Of a DNA stretch of 64,000 nucleotides, positions 1-9,303 are shown one piece after another. The position numbers and the translations under genes are program-made. This DNA is from Acerihabitans arboris (GTDB lineage: Bacteria > Pseudomonadota > Gammaproteobacteria > Enterobacterales > Enterobacteriaceae). Under the pieces are notes generated by a model, which was not told the origin of the DNA, searched no databases, and saw only the letters and a program-made list of their open reading frames with translations. Position 1 is the first letter of the stretch; each line of letters opens with the position of its first letter. The stretch lies in the NCBI RefSeq assembly GCF_010131535.1, contig NZ_WUBS01000004.1:248001-312000 (forward strand), written 5' to 3'.

Positions 1-259
1 CGGGCCTTTGAGGCAGTGGTTATATTATAATGTTGAACGGGATTACTCAGGGTATGTTATAAATGGCATATTAAGAACATCGTTAGTTCCCTGAATATTG
101 TGTCAATATCGGGTATGCCCTTGTCTGGCCAGCGCTACGTTGATGTATGGTGGGCGGCTGAATTTACCAATCGGCAGACGTTTATAGCAGGCGGTAACGT
201 TACCCCCGATGTATACAGCAAAGTTGGTCCATTGATGTTGCTTGACGCAGGAGGTCCGC

Positions 260-994
260 GTGATTATCGCCCAAATCTCAGACATTCATGCCGCCCCAGA
301 CAATGACAACGTGTCCAGGCTTGACCGCGCCCTGGCGTGGCTCGATTTCATTGAACCGGACGTCATGGTCCTCTCCGGCGACTTAATTGATAATGACTGG
401 TTCGACGGCTACGAAACAATCGCGGCACGCCTGGATAAGAGACACTATCCTGCCTTCATCCTGCCGGGTAATTCCGATAACTGTGCGGTAATGCGCTCCG
501 TTTTGGGCTGTAGTTACTGGACCGACGACGCCTCGGGAGCATTGCATTTTACGGCGGATATGGATGATATTCGCCTTATCGGACTTGACTCAACGGTCGA
601 GGGAACTTCCGCAGGCAGCGTGGTTGAACATCTTCCTTGGCTGGAGGAGACCCTATCCAGTGAGGGCCCTGGAACATCAATGCTGTTTATGCACCATCAC
701 GTTTTCCAAAGCGGTGTTCCTACAATGGATCACATCATGTGCCGCGACGCTGTAAAATTTGGTGAGCTTTTGCGAAACAATCCGCGGCGGCCCATTGCCA
801 TAGCGACTGGGCATGTTCATCGACCGGTGGCGAGCACCTTGGCGGCGATTCCCGCCTACATCTGCGGATCCATTTGCCCCGCGAACCCTGCATGGTTCGG
901 ATTGGAAACCGTTCCCCCCGCCGACGACCCGCCTTCACTTATGGTCCATCGCTGGGTAAATGGCTCCATGGCGAGCCATCATATTTCCGTTTAA
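260..994 (+). CDS. metallophosphoesterase (CpdA/GpdQ-like class III phosphodiesterase)
   Basis: This is a calcineurin-like metallophosphoesterase of 244 residues, probably a cytoplasmic cyclic-nucleotide or glycerophospho-diester phosphodiesterase. The metal-ligand motifs appear in family order: DIH at residues 8-10, GDLID, GNSDN (the GNHD motif), HHH and GHVHR. I chose the GTG at 260 because AGGAGG lies five bases upstream; the TTG at 242 would place this Shine-Dalgarno inside the gene. There is no signal peptide. It stands alone at the left edge, next to toxin-like genes, so its substrate cannot be read from context. Confidence 0.85.
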   Translation: MIIAQISDIHAAPDNDNVSRLDRALAWLDFIEPDVMVLSGDLIDNDWFDGYETIAARLDKRHYPAFILPGNSDNCAVMRSVLGCSYWTDDASGALHFTADMDDIRLIGLDSTVEGTSAGSVVEHLPWLEETLSSEGPGTSMLFMHHHVFQSGVPTMDHIMCRDAVKFGELLRNNPRRPIAIATGHVHRPVASTLAAIPAYICGSICPANPAWFGLETVPPADDPPSLMVHRWVNGSMASHHISV

Positions 995-1012
995 TCCACT
1001 GTTTCGGAATCA

Positions 1013-1111
1013 TCAGTTATCACTTTGCCGGTTCGCTAATATAGCCACTTTTAAGCAATCCGCGAATATATCCTTATAATGCAGTACCGCAACGACGTAG
1101 ATCTCGGCATC
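1013..1111 (-). pseudogene. RelE/ParE-like toxin C-terminal remnant
   Basis: On the minus strand an open stretch of about 33 codons ends in TGA at 1013-1015. It reads DAEIYVVAVLHYKDIF and then a short basic tail, which resembles the last beta-strand (IxVxAVxH) of ParE/RelE toxins. An in-frame TAA lies immediately upstream, and I find no readable N-terminal half or antitoxin. I read it as a decayed type II toxin gene. The match is short and could be chance. Confidence 0.4.
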
Positions 1112-1376
1112 TTACTGGACTATTTCATTGATTAGATGCCAAATTGGCGTTTAACAATAGGTTTAGTTTTGCTGCTAACCTGTTCAGTGTCGCGGTTAAT
1201 CTAAGTTCAGCGACGTGCGCGTTGCCGGGCAAGATCAACCACACGCTGCCGCTCCTTGTAAAAAACACCCGAGTTCAGACATAAGATTAATTCCCATATT
1301 AAACTGATTACGCAATTACTTTTTTAAAAATATAATTAGAACATGAATTATTTATAGTTACTATTTTATTAATAAA

Positions 1377-1601
1377 TTAAACCAACAGTTCCGCATCGAT
1401 AATATGCTGACCATTTTTGGCGGTAATGGTGACGCATTGGCCGGTAAAAAAATCGCATCCATGCAGCCATCGGCCTTTAATATGCAGCGCGGGCGGCGCG
1501 TTGCGCTTACCGCCATTTGGAACGTAGCCCACAGTATAAAAATGGGTTTCAACTTTTGCTTGGGATGTGAGGGATTCTGACTTACAATTCTTTTTAGCCA
1601 T
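1377..1601 (-). CDS. SymE-like toxin (type I toxin-antitoxin family)
   Basis: A 74-residue protein with the SymE signature: TVGYVPN, then PPALHIKGRWL, then a hydrophobic/GQ segment (FTGQCVTITAKNG) that matches the AbrB-like fold of SymE toxins. SymE family members are SOS-induced, RNA- or DNA-targeting toxins normally kept silent by the antisense RNA SymR transcribed across the 5' end. AAGGTAG stands upstream of the ATG. I could not identify a LexA box or a SymR promoter by eye. It lies beside a ParE-like scrap in AT-rich, probably acquired DNA. Confidence 0.7.
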   Translation of the reverse strand: MAKKNCKSESLTSQAKVETHFYTVGYVPNGGKRNAPPALHIKGRWLHGCDFFTGQCVTITAKNGQHIIDAELLV

Positions 1602-2222
1602 GGTAACTACCTTTTATAGTTGCTGATGGTGAGCGGTGGTCAGGAGCGCTAACTCTTTGCCATCGCGTCATTACTTAATATATTTATTATTCAATTAATT
1701 ATATTGATAGAGAGCGCAGAAATAAGTATACTTTTATTACATGCATTATAATTTATAAAAGTACTAAAGGATGATACTCCTAGCGTAATGAATGAAACCC
1801 TCACTTTATGTTCCAACCGTCTCTTAAGTTATATTGAGGGGGTTTATACCGGTTAAGTTACCAGTGAATGAATTAAAAGTCGACAGAAAAATATAAAAAT
1901 AATGTTAGTTGAGTTAGTTTATCCAATTATCCATATTCCCATAAAAATTTATAATCATCCAACTATACTGTTCTCTATAGTCTCAAGCGTAGTTTTAGTA
2001 TTTGTTGATATATAATTAAGATACTATAACTATCATTCTAAATACAATAAAGAAATTACCACAACCATGGCCTTTCACTATTTTATACAGTCGTTATCGG
2101 CACACACGACCTATACGCTTATACCTTAATTCACTTCACGGCTTGTAATTTTAATTTCGCCGGTATGCAGCAGCAAATGGCTTATTTAGCCTATGCTGTT
2201 TACCTTGCACCTGCATTTAACC
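1602..2222. other. AT-rich stretch without a recognisable gene
   Basis: About 620 bases of strongly A/T-rich sequence lie between the SymE-like gene and the GC-rich repeat region. I see no ORF longer than a few dozen codons and no RNA gene. It must contain the promoter of the SymE-like gene near 1602-1680 and may encode its antisense RNA. The sharp base-composition change near 2300 marks a junction between sequences of different origin. Confidence 0.5.
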
Positions 2223-2247
2223 TTAAACATGCTTTTTAATCTGTTTT

Positions 2248-2299
2248 GACCTTGAACTTGAACTTGCTTTTGACCTTGAACTTGCTTTTGACCTTGACC
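2248..2299. repeat. short direct repeats, 18-bp unit
   Basis: The unit gaccttgaacttgctttt occurs in tandem: one copy at 2272-2289, a preceding version with an extra gaactt, and a partial copy after it. The array is intergenic and imperfect, the pattern of a slippage-generated repeat. Confidence 0.7.
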
Positions 2300-2461
2300 C
2301 GGCATCAAGCGCGCTGACGGCACGGTTCACGGCCGGACGAGCCGCAGGGATGCGGCGAGAGGACGGTTCGCGCCGGGAGCGCGTACCGTGCGGTCCATAG
2401 GGCGTGGATCGGGTCGGAAGGCACCGCGCAGCGGCGCGCGATCTGCCGGGAGCCCGGGTTT

Positions 2462-2492
2462 CGAAAGGGCCGGGGCGACTGCCGGCCCTTCG
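2462..2492. other. GC-rich hairpin in intergenic spacer
   Basis: AAGGGCCGG (2465-2473) is complementary to CCGGCCCTT (2482-2490) across an 8-nt loop. It lies in a very GC-rich spacer (about 2320-2520) with several smaller palindromes. No T-run follows on either strand, so it is not an obvious intrinsic terminator; it may belong to a dispersed intergenic repeat. Confidence 0.5.
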
Positions 2493-2528
2493 TCGATTGC
2501 CCGCACGGTGCGGCATAAAAACTCGCCA

Positions 2529-2753
2529 CGCGCGGCAAGCGAAACCCACCCAGCCGCCAAAAGCCCACCACCACGCGCGGCAAGCGAAACCCACCCAGCC
2601 GCCGAAAGCCCACCACCACGCGCGGCAAGCGAAACCCACCCAGCCGCCGAAAGTCCGCCACCACGCGCGGCAAGCGAAACCCACCCAGCCGCCGAAAGTC
2701 CGCCACCACGCGCGGCAAGCGAAACCCACCCAACCGCCAAAAGGCAACCACCG
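2529..2753. repeat. 45-bp tandem repeat, five copies
   Basis: Five head-to-tail 45-bp units start at 2529, 2574, 2619, 2664 and 2709. Each contains the core cgcggcaagcgaaaccca. Copies 2-4 are almost identical; copies 1 and 5 diverge at the edges. Because 45 is a multiple of three, every frame stays open, producing repetitive ORFs on both strands such as 2223-2747 minus. These have Arg/Trp- or Pro/His-rich 15-residue repeats and no ribosome site I trust, so I treat the array as non-coding. It lies just downstream of ruvB. Confidence 0.9.
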
Positions 2754-2781
2754 CCTGGCCAGCTGCGATTATGGCTAATCG

Positions 2782-3789
2782 CTATATCTCCCCGCGCACT
2801 ATCCCAAAATGCTTATACGCAAACGCCGTCGCAATCCTTCCCCGCGGCGTACGCTGGATAAACCCCTGCTGGATCAAATACGGCTCAATCACATCCTCGA
2901 TGGTTTCTCTTTCTTCGCCGATAGCCGTCGCCAGGTTATCCAGCCCGACCGGGCCGCCGATAAACTTATCGATAATCGCCAGCAGCAGTTTGCGGTCCAT
3001 AAAGTCGAAACCCTCGGTATCGACATTAAGCAAATTCAGGGCGTTGACCGCCACATCATCGGTAATATTACCCTGGGCGCGAACCTCGGCAAAATCCCTG
3101 ACCCGTCGCAGGAGGCGGTTGGCGATACGCGGCGTGCCGCGGGCGCGTTTGGCTATTTCATGGGAACCGGATTCGGTAATGCTCAGATCCAGGCATTGGG
3201 CGCTGCGTTTGACGATATGCTGTAAATCCGCCACCTGGTAAAATTCCAGGCGCTGGACGATGCCGAAACGATCGCGCAGCGGAGACGTCAGGGAGCCGGC
3301 GCGGGTGGTGGCGCCCACCAGGGTAAACGGCGGCAGCTCGATTTTAATCGACCGGGCGGCCGGTCCGTCGCCTATCATGATATCCAACTGGTAATCTTCC
3401 ATCGCCGGATAGAGCACTTCCTCCACCACCGGCGATAGGCGGTGGATTTCATCGATAAACAGCACGTCGTGCGGCTCGAGATTGGTCAGCATTGCCGCCA
3501 GATCGCCGGGTTTTTCTAATACCGGCCCGGAGGTGCTGCGCAGGTTAACGCCCATTTCATTGGCGACGATATGCGCCAGGGTGGTTTTCCCCAGGCCCGG
3601 CGGCCCGAAAATCAGCAGGTGATCGAGCGCGTCGCCGCGCATTTTGGCCGCCTCGATAAAGATTTCCATCTGCTCGCGTACGTGGGGCTGCCCGATATAA
3701 TCTTCCAGGGTCTTCGGCCGGATGGCCCGGTCGATCACCTCTTCCGCTATCACCACGCCGGCGGAAATCAAACGGTCTGCTTCAATCAT
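2782..3789 (-). CDS. ruvB: Holliday junction branch-migration ATPase RuvB
   Basis: RuvB is the hexameric AAA+ motor that, with RuvA, drives branch migration of Holliday junctions in recombinational repair. The 335-residue protein is full length. It shows Walker [10 protein letters not shown], Walker [10 protein letters not shown], a sensor segment [18 protein letters not shown] and a C-terminal winged helix ending in RTPRGRIAT. It begins 8 bases after the ruvA stop, so the two are co-transcribed from the LexA-controlled promoter upstream of ruvA. The 45-bp repeat array lies immediately downstream. Confidence 0.98.
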   Translation of the reverse strand: MIEADRLISAGVVIAEEVIDRAIRPKTLEDYIGQPHVREQMEIFIEAAKMRGDALDHLLIFGPPGLGKTTLAHIVANEMGVNLRSTSGPVLEKPGDLAAMLTNLEPHDVLFIDEIHRLSPVVEEVLYPAMEDYQLDIMIGDGPAARSIKIELPPFTLVGATTRAGSLTSPLRDRFGIVQRLEFYQVADLQHIVKRSAQCLDLSITESGSHEIAKRARGTPRIANRLLRRVRDFAEVRAQGNITDDVAVNALNLLNVDTEGFDFMDRKLLLAIIDKFIGGPVGLDNLATAIGEERETIEDVIEPYLIQQGFIQRTPRGRIATAFAYKHFGIVRGEI

Positions 3790-3797
3790 CCTCTACC

Positions 3798-4418
3798 TCA
3801 CAGCGCGGCACGCAGGGCGTCGCGGATCATCGATTCACAATCGGCATCCGGCCGGGCCACTTTATTGATCATGCGGCTGGCCTCCTGAGGCTTATAACCC
3901 AAGGATACCAGGGCCGCAACCGCTTCCGCTTCCGGATCGGCATCCGCTTTGCCGTTGGCCGGCGCGGTGAGGGGAATCTCGCTGCCGCCGCCGAGGGCGA
4001 ACAAATCGCCGTTCATGCCCTTGAAGCGGTCTTTCATCTCCACCACCAGGCGCTCGGCGGTTTTGGTGCCGACGCCGGGAAGCTTGACCAGCGCACTGAT
4101 TTCCTGCCGCTCGACGGTATTGACAAACTGCTGCGCCGACATGCCGGAAAGTATGGCCAGGGCCAGCTTGGGGCCGACGCCGTTCACCTTGATCAGTTCG
4201 CGAAACAGCGCGCGTTCCTGTTTGTTGGTGAAGCCGAACAGCAGTTGGGCATCTTCCCGCACGATAAAATGAGTATAAATGATCGCTTCCACGCCGGTTT
4301 CGGGCAGCGCATAAAAACAGGTCATGGGCATATGGATTTCATAACCTACACCATGGATCTCGAGCAGCACCAGCGGCGGCTGTTTTTCCAGGATGATGCC
4401 TCTAAGACGTCCGATCAC
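3798..4418 (-). CDS. ruvA: Holliday junction DNA-binding subunit RuvA
   Basis: RuvA tetramers bind the four-way junction and load RuvB. The 206-residue protein has the N-terminal OB fold ([12 protein letters not shown]), two helix-hairpin-helix motifs (VNGVGPKLA and LPGVGTKTA) and the C-terminal RuvB-contact domain after an acidic linker. The start is GTG, preceded by AGGAAGG, as in E. coli. It is the first gene of the ruvAB unit, with an SOS box about 65 bases upstream. Confidence 0.98.
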   Translation of the reverse strand: MIGRLRGIILEKQPPLVLLEIHGVGYEIHMPMTCFYALPETGVEAIIYTHFIVREDAQLLFGFTNKQERALFRELIKVNGVGPKLALAILSGMSAQQFVNTVERQEISALVKLPGVGTKTAERLVVEMKDRFKGMNGDLFALGGGSEIPLTAPANGKADADPEAEAVAALVSLGYKPQEASRMINKVARPDADCESMIRDALRAAL

Positions 4419-4481
4419 ATTTACCTTCCTTTCAGGGCTTATTTATCATGTCGCGATGGAATGTTTATAACATAATAAAGG

Positions 4482-4497
4482 CTGGATGAATATCCAG
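4482..4497 (-). promoter_or_regulatory. LexA (SOS) box upstream of ruvA
   Basis: A 16-bp palindrome with the CTG-N10-CAG form of the LexA operator, reading CTGGATATTCATCCAG on the minus strand. It lies 64 bases upstream of the ruvA start, and the known ruvAB SOS box of E. coli has nearly the same sequence. It implies DNA-damage induction of ruvAB. Confidence 0.85.
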
Positions 4498-4641
4498 CCG
4501 AGTTCGCGCCTAGGCGCATAATGGACAAGATCCTAAAGACGCCGCAAATCCATTGCCGGCGCGCTACGCTTCACCCTTCTTGCCCATCATGCCCGCGTCA
4601 AGCTCACGCGCGCGTTGATTGATCCTAGCGCCGTCGGGTCT

Positions 4642-5163
4642 TCACCCCAAGCGGCCCCGGGAGAGGTTGAGGCGGCTGTTGCCCATGCGCAGCGCGTTCT
4701 GGTTGACATGGCAATGGGTAATGGCAATCGCCAGGGCATCGGCCGCATCCGCCTGGGGACTGGCGGATAATCTGAGCAGTACCCGGACCATATGCTGGAC
4801 CTGGCTTTTGTCCGCCGAGCCGATGCCGACCACCGTTTGTTTCACCTGGCGAGCGGCGTATTCAAACACCGGCAGCTCATGGTTCATCGCCGCCACGATG
4901 GCGACGCCGCGCGCCTGGCCGAGCTTGAGGGCGGAATCGGCGTTTTTCGCCATAAACACTTGTTCAATAGCGAAAAAATCCGGCTGGAACTGGGTGATGA
5001 TTTCACTGACGCCGGCATAAATCAGCTTCAGCCGGCTGGGCAGATCGTCCACCTTGGTACGAATGCAACCGCTGCCGAGATAGGTCAACACCCTTCCCTG
5101 CTGGCGGATAATGCCGTAACCGGTGATACGGGAACCGGGATCGATACCGAGGATAATGGTCAT
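4642..5163 (-). CDS. ruvC: Holliday junction resolvase RuvC
   Basis: RuvC is the dimeric endonuclease that cuts Holliday junctions brought by RuvAB. The protein has 173 residues, the usual length. It shows the catalytic Asp in ILGIDPGSR, the Glu in FAIEQVF and the C-terminal acidic pair in [10 protein letters not shown]. It follows yebC by 40 bases and is separated from ruvA by about 220 bases holding the ruvA promoter, the usual enterobacterial arrangement. Confidence 0.97.
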   Translation of the reverse strand: MTIILGIDPGSRITGYGIIRQQGRVLTYLGSGCIRTKVDDLPSRLKLIYAGVSEIITQFQPDFFAIEQVFMAKNADSALKLGQARGVAIVAAMNHELPVFEYAARQVKQTVVGIGSADKSQVQHMVRVLLRLSASPQADAADALAIAITHCHVNQNALRMGNSRLNLSRGRLG

Positions 5164-5203
5164 ATCCGGGCACCGCCCAGGCTAGCGTCACACCAGATCG
5201 CCG

Positions 5204-5947
5204 TCACAGCGTTGCCGCCACCTCGTCGGAGATCTCGCCGTTATGGTACACTTCCTGCACGTCGTCCGAGTCCTCCAGCAGGTCTATCAGGCGCAGCAGC
5301 TTGGGCGCGGTTTCCTCGTCCAGGTCGGCCTTGGTGGAGGGAATCAACCCGACTTCGGAGGACTCGGCGTGTAGCCCGGCCGCCTCAAGGGCGTCCTTGA
5401 CCTGGCCGAAATCTTCCGGCGAGGTATACACATCGATCGCTCCGTCGTCATAGGTCACCACATCTTCCGCGCCGGCTTCCAGCGCCGCGTCCATCACCCG
5501 ATCTTCGGTCAGGCCCGGCGCATAGGAGATCACGCCTTTTTTGGTGAACAGATAGGAAACGGAACCGTCGGTGCCCAGGTTGCCGCCGGTTTTGGTAAAC
5601 GCGTGGCGCACTTCCGCCACGGTGCGGTTGCGGTTGTCGCTCAGGCATTCCACCATGACCGCCGTGCCGCCGGGACCGTAACCTTCGTACACAATGGTTT
5701 CCATTTGTGTATCGTCGTCGCCGCCGACGCCGCGGGCGATGGCGCGGTTAAGCGTGTCGCGCGTCATATTATTCGCCAGCGCCTTATCCACCGCCGCGCG
5801 CAGGCGCGGGTTGGAGCCGACGTCGCCGCCGCCCAGGCGCGCGGCGGTCACCAGCTCGCGAATGATTTTGGTAAAAATCTTGCCACGTTTACTGTCCTGA
5901 GCCGCTTTACGATGCTTGGTATTGGCCCACTTGCTATGACCTGCCAT
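5204..5947 (-). CDS. yebC: YebC/PmpR-family translation or transcription factor
   Basis: A 247-residue YebC/TACO1-family protein, full length (E. coli 246). The N-terminus [18 protein letters not shown] and the motif [10 protein letters not shown] are diagnostic. Members have been described as DNA-binding regulators and, more recently, as factors that relieve ribosome stalling on proline-rich stretches. It lies between nudB and ruvC in the conserved aspS-nudB-yebC-ruvC order, on the same strand with short gaps. Confidence 0.96.
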   Translation of the reverse strand: MAGHSKWANTKHRKAAQDSKRGKIFTKIIRELVTAARLGGGDVGSNPRLRAAVDKALANNMTRDTLNRAIARGVGGDDDTQMETIVYEGYGPGGTAVMVECLSDNRNRTVAEVRHAFTKTGGNLGTDGSVSYLFTKKGVISYAPGLTEDRVMDAALEAGAEDVVTYDDGAIDVYTSPEDFGQVKDALEAAGLHAESSEVGLIPSTKADLDEETAPKLLRLIDLLEDSDDVQEVYHNGEISDEVAATL

Positions 5948-5970
5948 AAATCTCTCCGAAATAAGCCTTA

Positions 5971-6414
5971 TCAGGCCGGATAAATAACAAATTCTTCAAT
6001 CGCCTGCCGATTGCTCCAGGATTTGGTCAGTAAAGCCGCCTCTGCCGCCGGCAGCCAGCGATAAGCCAAATGTTCACTGATCGCGGGTACCCGTTCTGAG
6101 GGTAACGTCAAACTGAACCAATATTCTGTATTGCGCGTCACTCCCGGCGCATATCGGTGACGTAAATGACTGAAAATTTCAAATTCGATACAGCGCTCGC
6201 AGTCGCGCAGCACCAGGCGCTCGGCGTCGATATCGATACCGGTCTCTTCCCTGACCTCGCGCGCGGCGGCGGCGGCCGGGGACTCATCGCCCTCCAGGCT
6301 GCCGGTTACCGACTGCCAGAACTGCGCATCATCGCGCCGCTGCAACATTAACACCCGGCCGCTATCGCCGGCATAAATGACGATCAATACCGAGACCGGG
6401 CGTTTCCAGGCCAT
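5971..6414 (-). CDS. nudB: dihydroneopterin triphosphate diphosphatase NudB
   Basis: A Nudix hydrolase of 147 residues that removes pyrophosphate from dihydroneopterin triphosphate in folate synthesis. The Nudix box runs from GSLEGDE to REVREETGI, residues about 38-60. The ATG directly follows the aspS stop (TAA ATG with no gap), so the two are translationally linked. It precedes yebC by 23 bases. Confidence 0.95.
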   Translation of the reverse strand: MAWKRPVSVLIVIYAGDSGRVLMLQRRDDAQFWQSVTGSLEGDESPAAAAAREVREETGIDIDAERLVLRDCERCIEFEIFSHLRHRYAPGVTRNTEYWFSLTLPSERVPAISEHLAYRWLPAAEAALLTKSWSNRQAIEEFVIYPA

Positions 6415-8205
6415 TTATTGCTGTCCGCGTTCCGCCGCTTCCTTGCCCTTGCCAATCACGGCAATGGACAGTTCCGCCAGCGCGGCGGCGTTGCCGAAGC
6501 TTGGGGCGTCGGTCATCGGATCGGCCGCCGCCGTGGTCTTTGGAAACGCAATAACGTCACGGATATTGTCGGTGCCGGTCAGCAGCATCACCAGCCGGTC
6601 CAGGCCAAAGGCCAGGCCGGCATGGGGCGGCGTGCCGTATTTCAGCGCGTCGAGCAGGAAGCCGAATTTTTCCCGCTGTTCATGTTCGGTGATGCCGAGG
6701 ATGCCGAACACCGTTTGCTGCATTTCGCTGCGATGGATACGCACCGAGCCGCCGCCGACTTCGTAGCCGTTCAATACCATATCGTAGGCGTTGGCGACAG
6801 CGTCCAGCGGCGCGGTCGCCAGCGCCGCTGGATCCATGGACAACGGCGCGGTAAAGGGATGATGCATCGCCGCCAGGCCGCCCTCGTCGTCCTCTTCGAA
6901 CATCGGGAAATCAATCACCCACAGCGGCGCCCAGCGGGTTTCGTCGGTGAGCTGCAAATCGCGGCCCAGTTTCAGGCGCAGCGCGCCCAGCGCGTCGGTG
7001 GTGATCTTGTGGCGATCGGCGCCGAAAAACAGGATATCGCCGTCCTGCGCGCCGCTGCGGGCAAGGAGCGCCTCCAGCACGGCGGCGTCGAGGAATTTGG
7101 CCACCGGGCTTTGTATCCCGTCCAGGCCCAGGTCACGCTGGTTGACCTTGATGTACGCCAGGCCCTTGGCGCCGTAGATTTCGATAAACTTGCCGTATTC
7201 GTCGATTTGCTTACGGCTGAGATGGCCGCCGCCGGGAACGCGGATGACCGCCACGCGGCCTTTGGCGTCGTTGGCCGGGCCGGAGAAGACCTTGAACTCC
7301 AGGTCCTTGACCAAATCGGCCACGTCGACGATTTCCATGGGATTGCGCAGATCGGGTTTATCGGACCCAAAGCGGCGCATCGCCTCGGCATAAGTCATCA
7401 CCGGGAACGCGCCCAAATCGACGCCCTTGATTTCCTGCCAGAGCGCGCGCACCAGACGTTCCATCACTTCACGCACCTGCCCGGCGCTCATAAAGGAGGT
7501 TTCCACGTCGATCTGGGTAAACTCGGGCTGGCGGTCGGCGCGTAAATCCTCATCGCGGAAGCATTTCACGATTTGGTAGTAACGGTCGAAACCGGACATC
7601 ATCAATAGCTGTTTAAACAGCTGTGGCGATTGCGGCAGCGCATAAAACTTGCCTTTATGCACGCGGCTGGGCACCAGGTAGTCGCGCGCGCCTTCCGGCG
7701 TGGCCTTGGTCAGCATCGGGGTTTCGATATCCAGGAACCCCTCGCCGTCCATAAAACGGCGCACCGCGCTGGTGATACGCGCGCGCGTCTTCAGCCGTTG
7801 CGCCATTTCGGGACGGCGCAGATCCAGGTAACGATACTTCAGCCGCTGCTCTTCGGTATTGGTTTGGTTTGAATCGAGAGGCAGGGGTTCGGAGCGGTTG
7901 ATAATGGTAAGCTGCGTTGCCAGCACTTCCACCTCGCCGGTAGCCATATCTTTATTGATCTGGTTGTCAGGGCGCGCCCTCACGATGCCGGTCAGCTGGA
8001 TGCAAAATTCGTTGCGCAGTTCGGCCGCGCGGCTGAATGCCTCCTGGCGATCGGGGTCGAAAAATACCTGCGCCAGCCCCTCACGATCCCTCATGTCGAT
8101 AAAAATCAGCCCGCCCAGGTCCCGGCGGCGGTTAACCCAGCCGCACAGTGTCACTTCCTGGCCTACATGGGACAGGTTGATCTGCCCGCAATATACAGTA
8201 CGCAT
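6415..8205 (-). CDS. aspS: aspartyl-tRNA synthetase
   Basis: A class II aminoacyl-tRNA synthetase of 596 residues that charges tRNA-Asp. I chose the ATG at 8205 (MRTVYCGQ) because it matches the E. coli N-terminus; an upstream in-frame ATG at 8271 would add 22 unrelated residues. The order is anticodon-binding OB fold ([12 protein letters not shown]), class II motif 2 ([18 protein letters not shown]), bacterial GAD insert, and motif 3 ([13 protein letters not shown]). It is the first gene of the aspS-nudB-yebC-ruvC unit and is divergent from yecD. Confidence 0.98.
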   Translation of the reverse strand: MRTVYCGQINLSHVGQEVTLCGWVNRRRDLGGLIFIDMRDREGLAQVFFDPDRQEAFSRAAELRNEFCIQLTGIVRARPDNQINKDMATGEVEVLATQLTIINRSEPLPLDSNQTNTEEQRLKYRYLDLRRPEMAQRLKTRARITSAVRRFMDGEGFLDIETPMLTKATPEGARDYLVPSRVHKGKFYALPQSPQLFKQLLMMSGFDRYYQIVKCFRDEDLRADRQPEFTQIDVETSFMSAGQVREVMERLVRALWQEIKGVDLGAFPVMTYAEAMRRFGSDKPDLRNPMEIVDVADLVKDLEFKVFSGPANDAKGRVAVIRVPGGGHLSRKQIDEYGKFIEIYGAKGLAYIKVNQRDLGLDGIQSPVAKFLDAAVLEALLARSGAQDGDILFFGADRHKITTDALGALRLKLGRDLQLTDETRWAPLWVIDFPMFEEDDEGGLAAMHHPFTAPLSMDPAALATAPLDAVANAYDMVLNGYEVGGGSVRIHRSEMQQTVFGILGITEHEQREKFGFLLDALKYGTPPHAGLAFGLDRLVMLLTGTDNIRDVIAFPKTTAAADPMTDAPSFGNAAALAELSIAVIGKGKEAAERGQQ

Positions 8206-8535
8206 AACGATATCCTTGATTTTCAGCCCGCGCCGTCCCGCTAACTCAAGCGGGGCAGGGCTGTTATTCATTAATGACGACAGTGGCGGCGATGCATCGG
8301 TATTTTGCCGGCGTTCGAAAGGCGGCCATTATAAAGGAAATTCACCCGCAGGATAAGCCCGTCTGCACCCCGCGCGCGTCGGCTGGTTAAATAATCATTC
8401 ATTAACATACTTATTAACAAAAATTCCACCCGGGACACTGTCATAACACCACATTGATAACATACCCTCTTGCGATGGCTATATGAACAGGCAGCGACCT
8501 GTAATAAGGGTATTGTTATCAACCGGAGACGTTTT

Positions 8536-9102
8536 ATGCTTAAACTTGATCCTTCACGCAGCGCGCTGGTGCTGATTGACCTGCAAAAAGGCATCGTGCC
8601 CTTTGCCGGCGGCCCCTATACCGGTGAACAGGTGGTCACCCGGGCCGCCGCATTGGCGAAACATTTTCGCGCGCTGGGCGCGCCGGTATTCCTGGTACGG
8701 GTCGGCTGGTCGCCGGACTTTGGCGACGCGCCGCAACAACCGGTGGATGCTCCCTCGGGCGCAAAAAACCTGCCGGAGGACTGGTGGGAATTCCCCGCGC
8801 AATTGGGCGCGCAGGATAGCGATATCCGCATTATCAAACGCCAGTGGGGAGCGTTTTACGGCACGGATTTGGATTTGCAGCTGCGCCGTCGCGGCATCAC
8901 CACCATCGTGCTGGCCGGCATCTCCACCAATATCGGCGTGGAATCCACCGCGCGCAACGCCTGGGAAATGGGCTATGAACTGGTGCTGGTCGAGGATGTT
9001 TGCAGCGCCCACAACCAGGAACAGCACGACGGCAGCATGAAAAATATTTTCCCGCGCATCGGCCGGGTGCGTACCAGCAAGGACGTGCTGGCCGCTTTCT
9101 GA
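8536..9102 (+). CDS. yecD: isochorismatase-family hydrolase YecD
   Basis: A 188-residue cysteine-hydrolase/isochorismatase-fold protein, collinear with E. coli YecD (also 188). The family Asp (D15 in LVLIDLQKG) and the Lys in IIKRQWGAF are present. The position of the nucleophilic Cys is Gly, in [14 protein letters not shown]. coli YecD and isochorismatases have the same substitution, so a non-thiol mechanism is likely and the substrate is unknown. I start it at the ATG with GGAG upstream. Divergent from aspS. Confidence 0.93.
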   Translation: MLKLDPSRSALVLIDLQKGIVPFAGGPYTGEQVVTRAAALAKHFRALGAPVFLVRVGWSPDFGDAPQQPVDAPSGAKNLPEDWWEFPAQLGAQDSDIRIIKRQWGAFYGTDLDLQLRRRGITTIVLAGISTNIGVESTARNAWEMGYELVLVEDVCSAHNQEQHDGSMKNIFPRIGRVRTSKDVLAAF

Positions 9103-9303
9103 CCGCCTGGCGGCACGCGCCCGGGACGGCAGCCCCCGCAAGGGGCCGGGCCGCACCCAGCGCCGGGTTTACCCCTACAGCTTAACTCGCCGAGCTGGTC
9201 GGCGCCGGCATGGCCGGCGGTGGCACCGGGTTGAACCCGACGGTTGAGTCGCGCCGGGTTGGCCAGGCTGCATTGGCCCGATCGGCAATCCCATGCTGGT
9301 TAT

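Noticed and set aside
2223-2747. Long repetitive ORFs on both strands across the 45-bp array (Arg/Trp-rich or Pro/His-rich 15-residue repeats)
   Set aside because: They stay open only because the repeat length is a multiple of three. They lack ribosome sites and any domain, and overlapping versions exist in several frames.
2529-2753. CRISPR array
   Set aside because: The units are contiguous 45-bp copies without unique spacers, and no cas genes are present.
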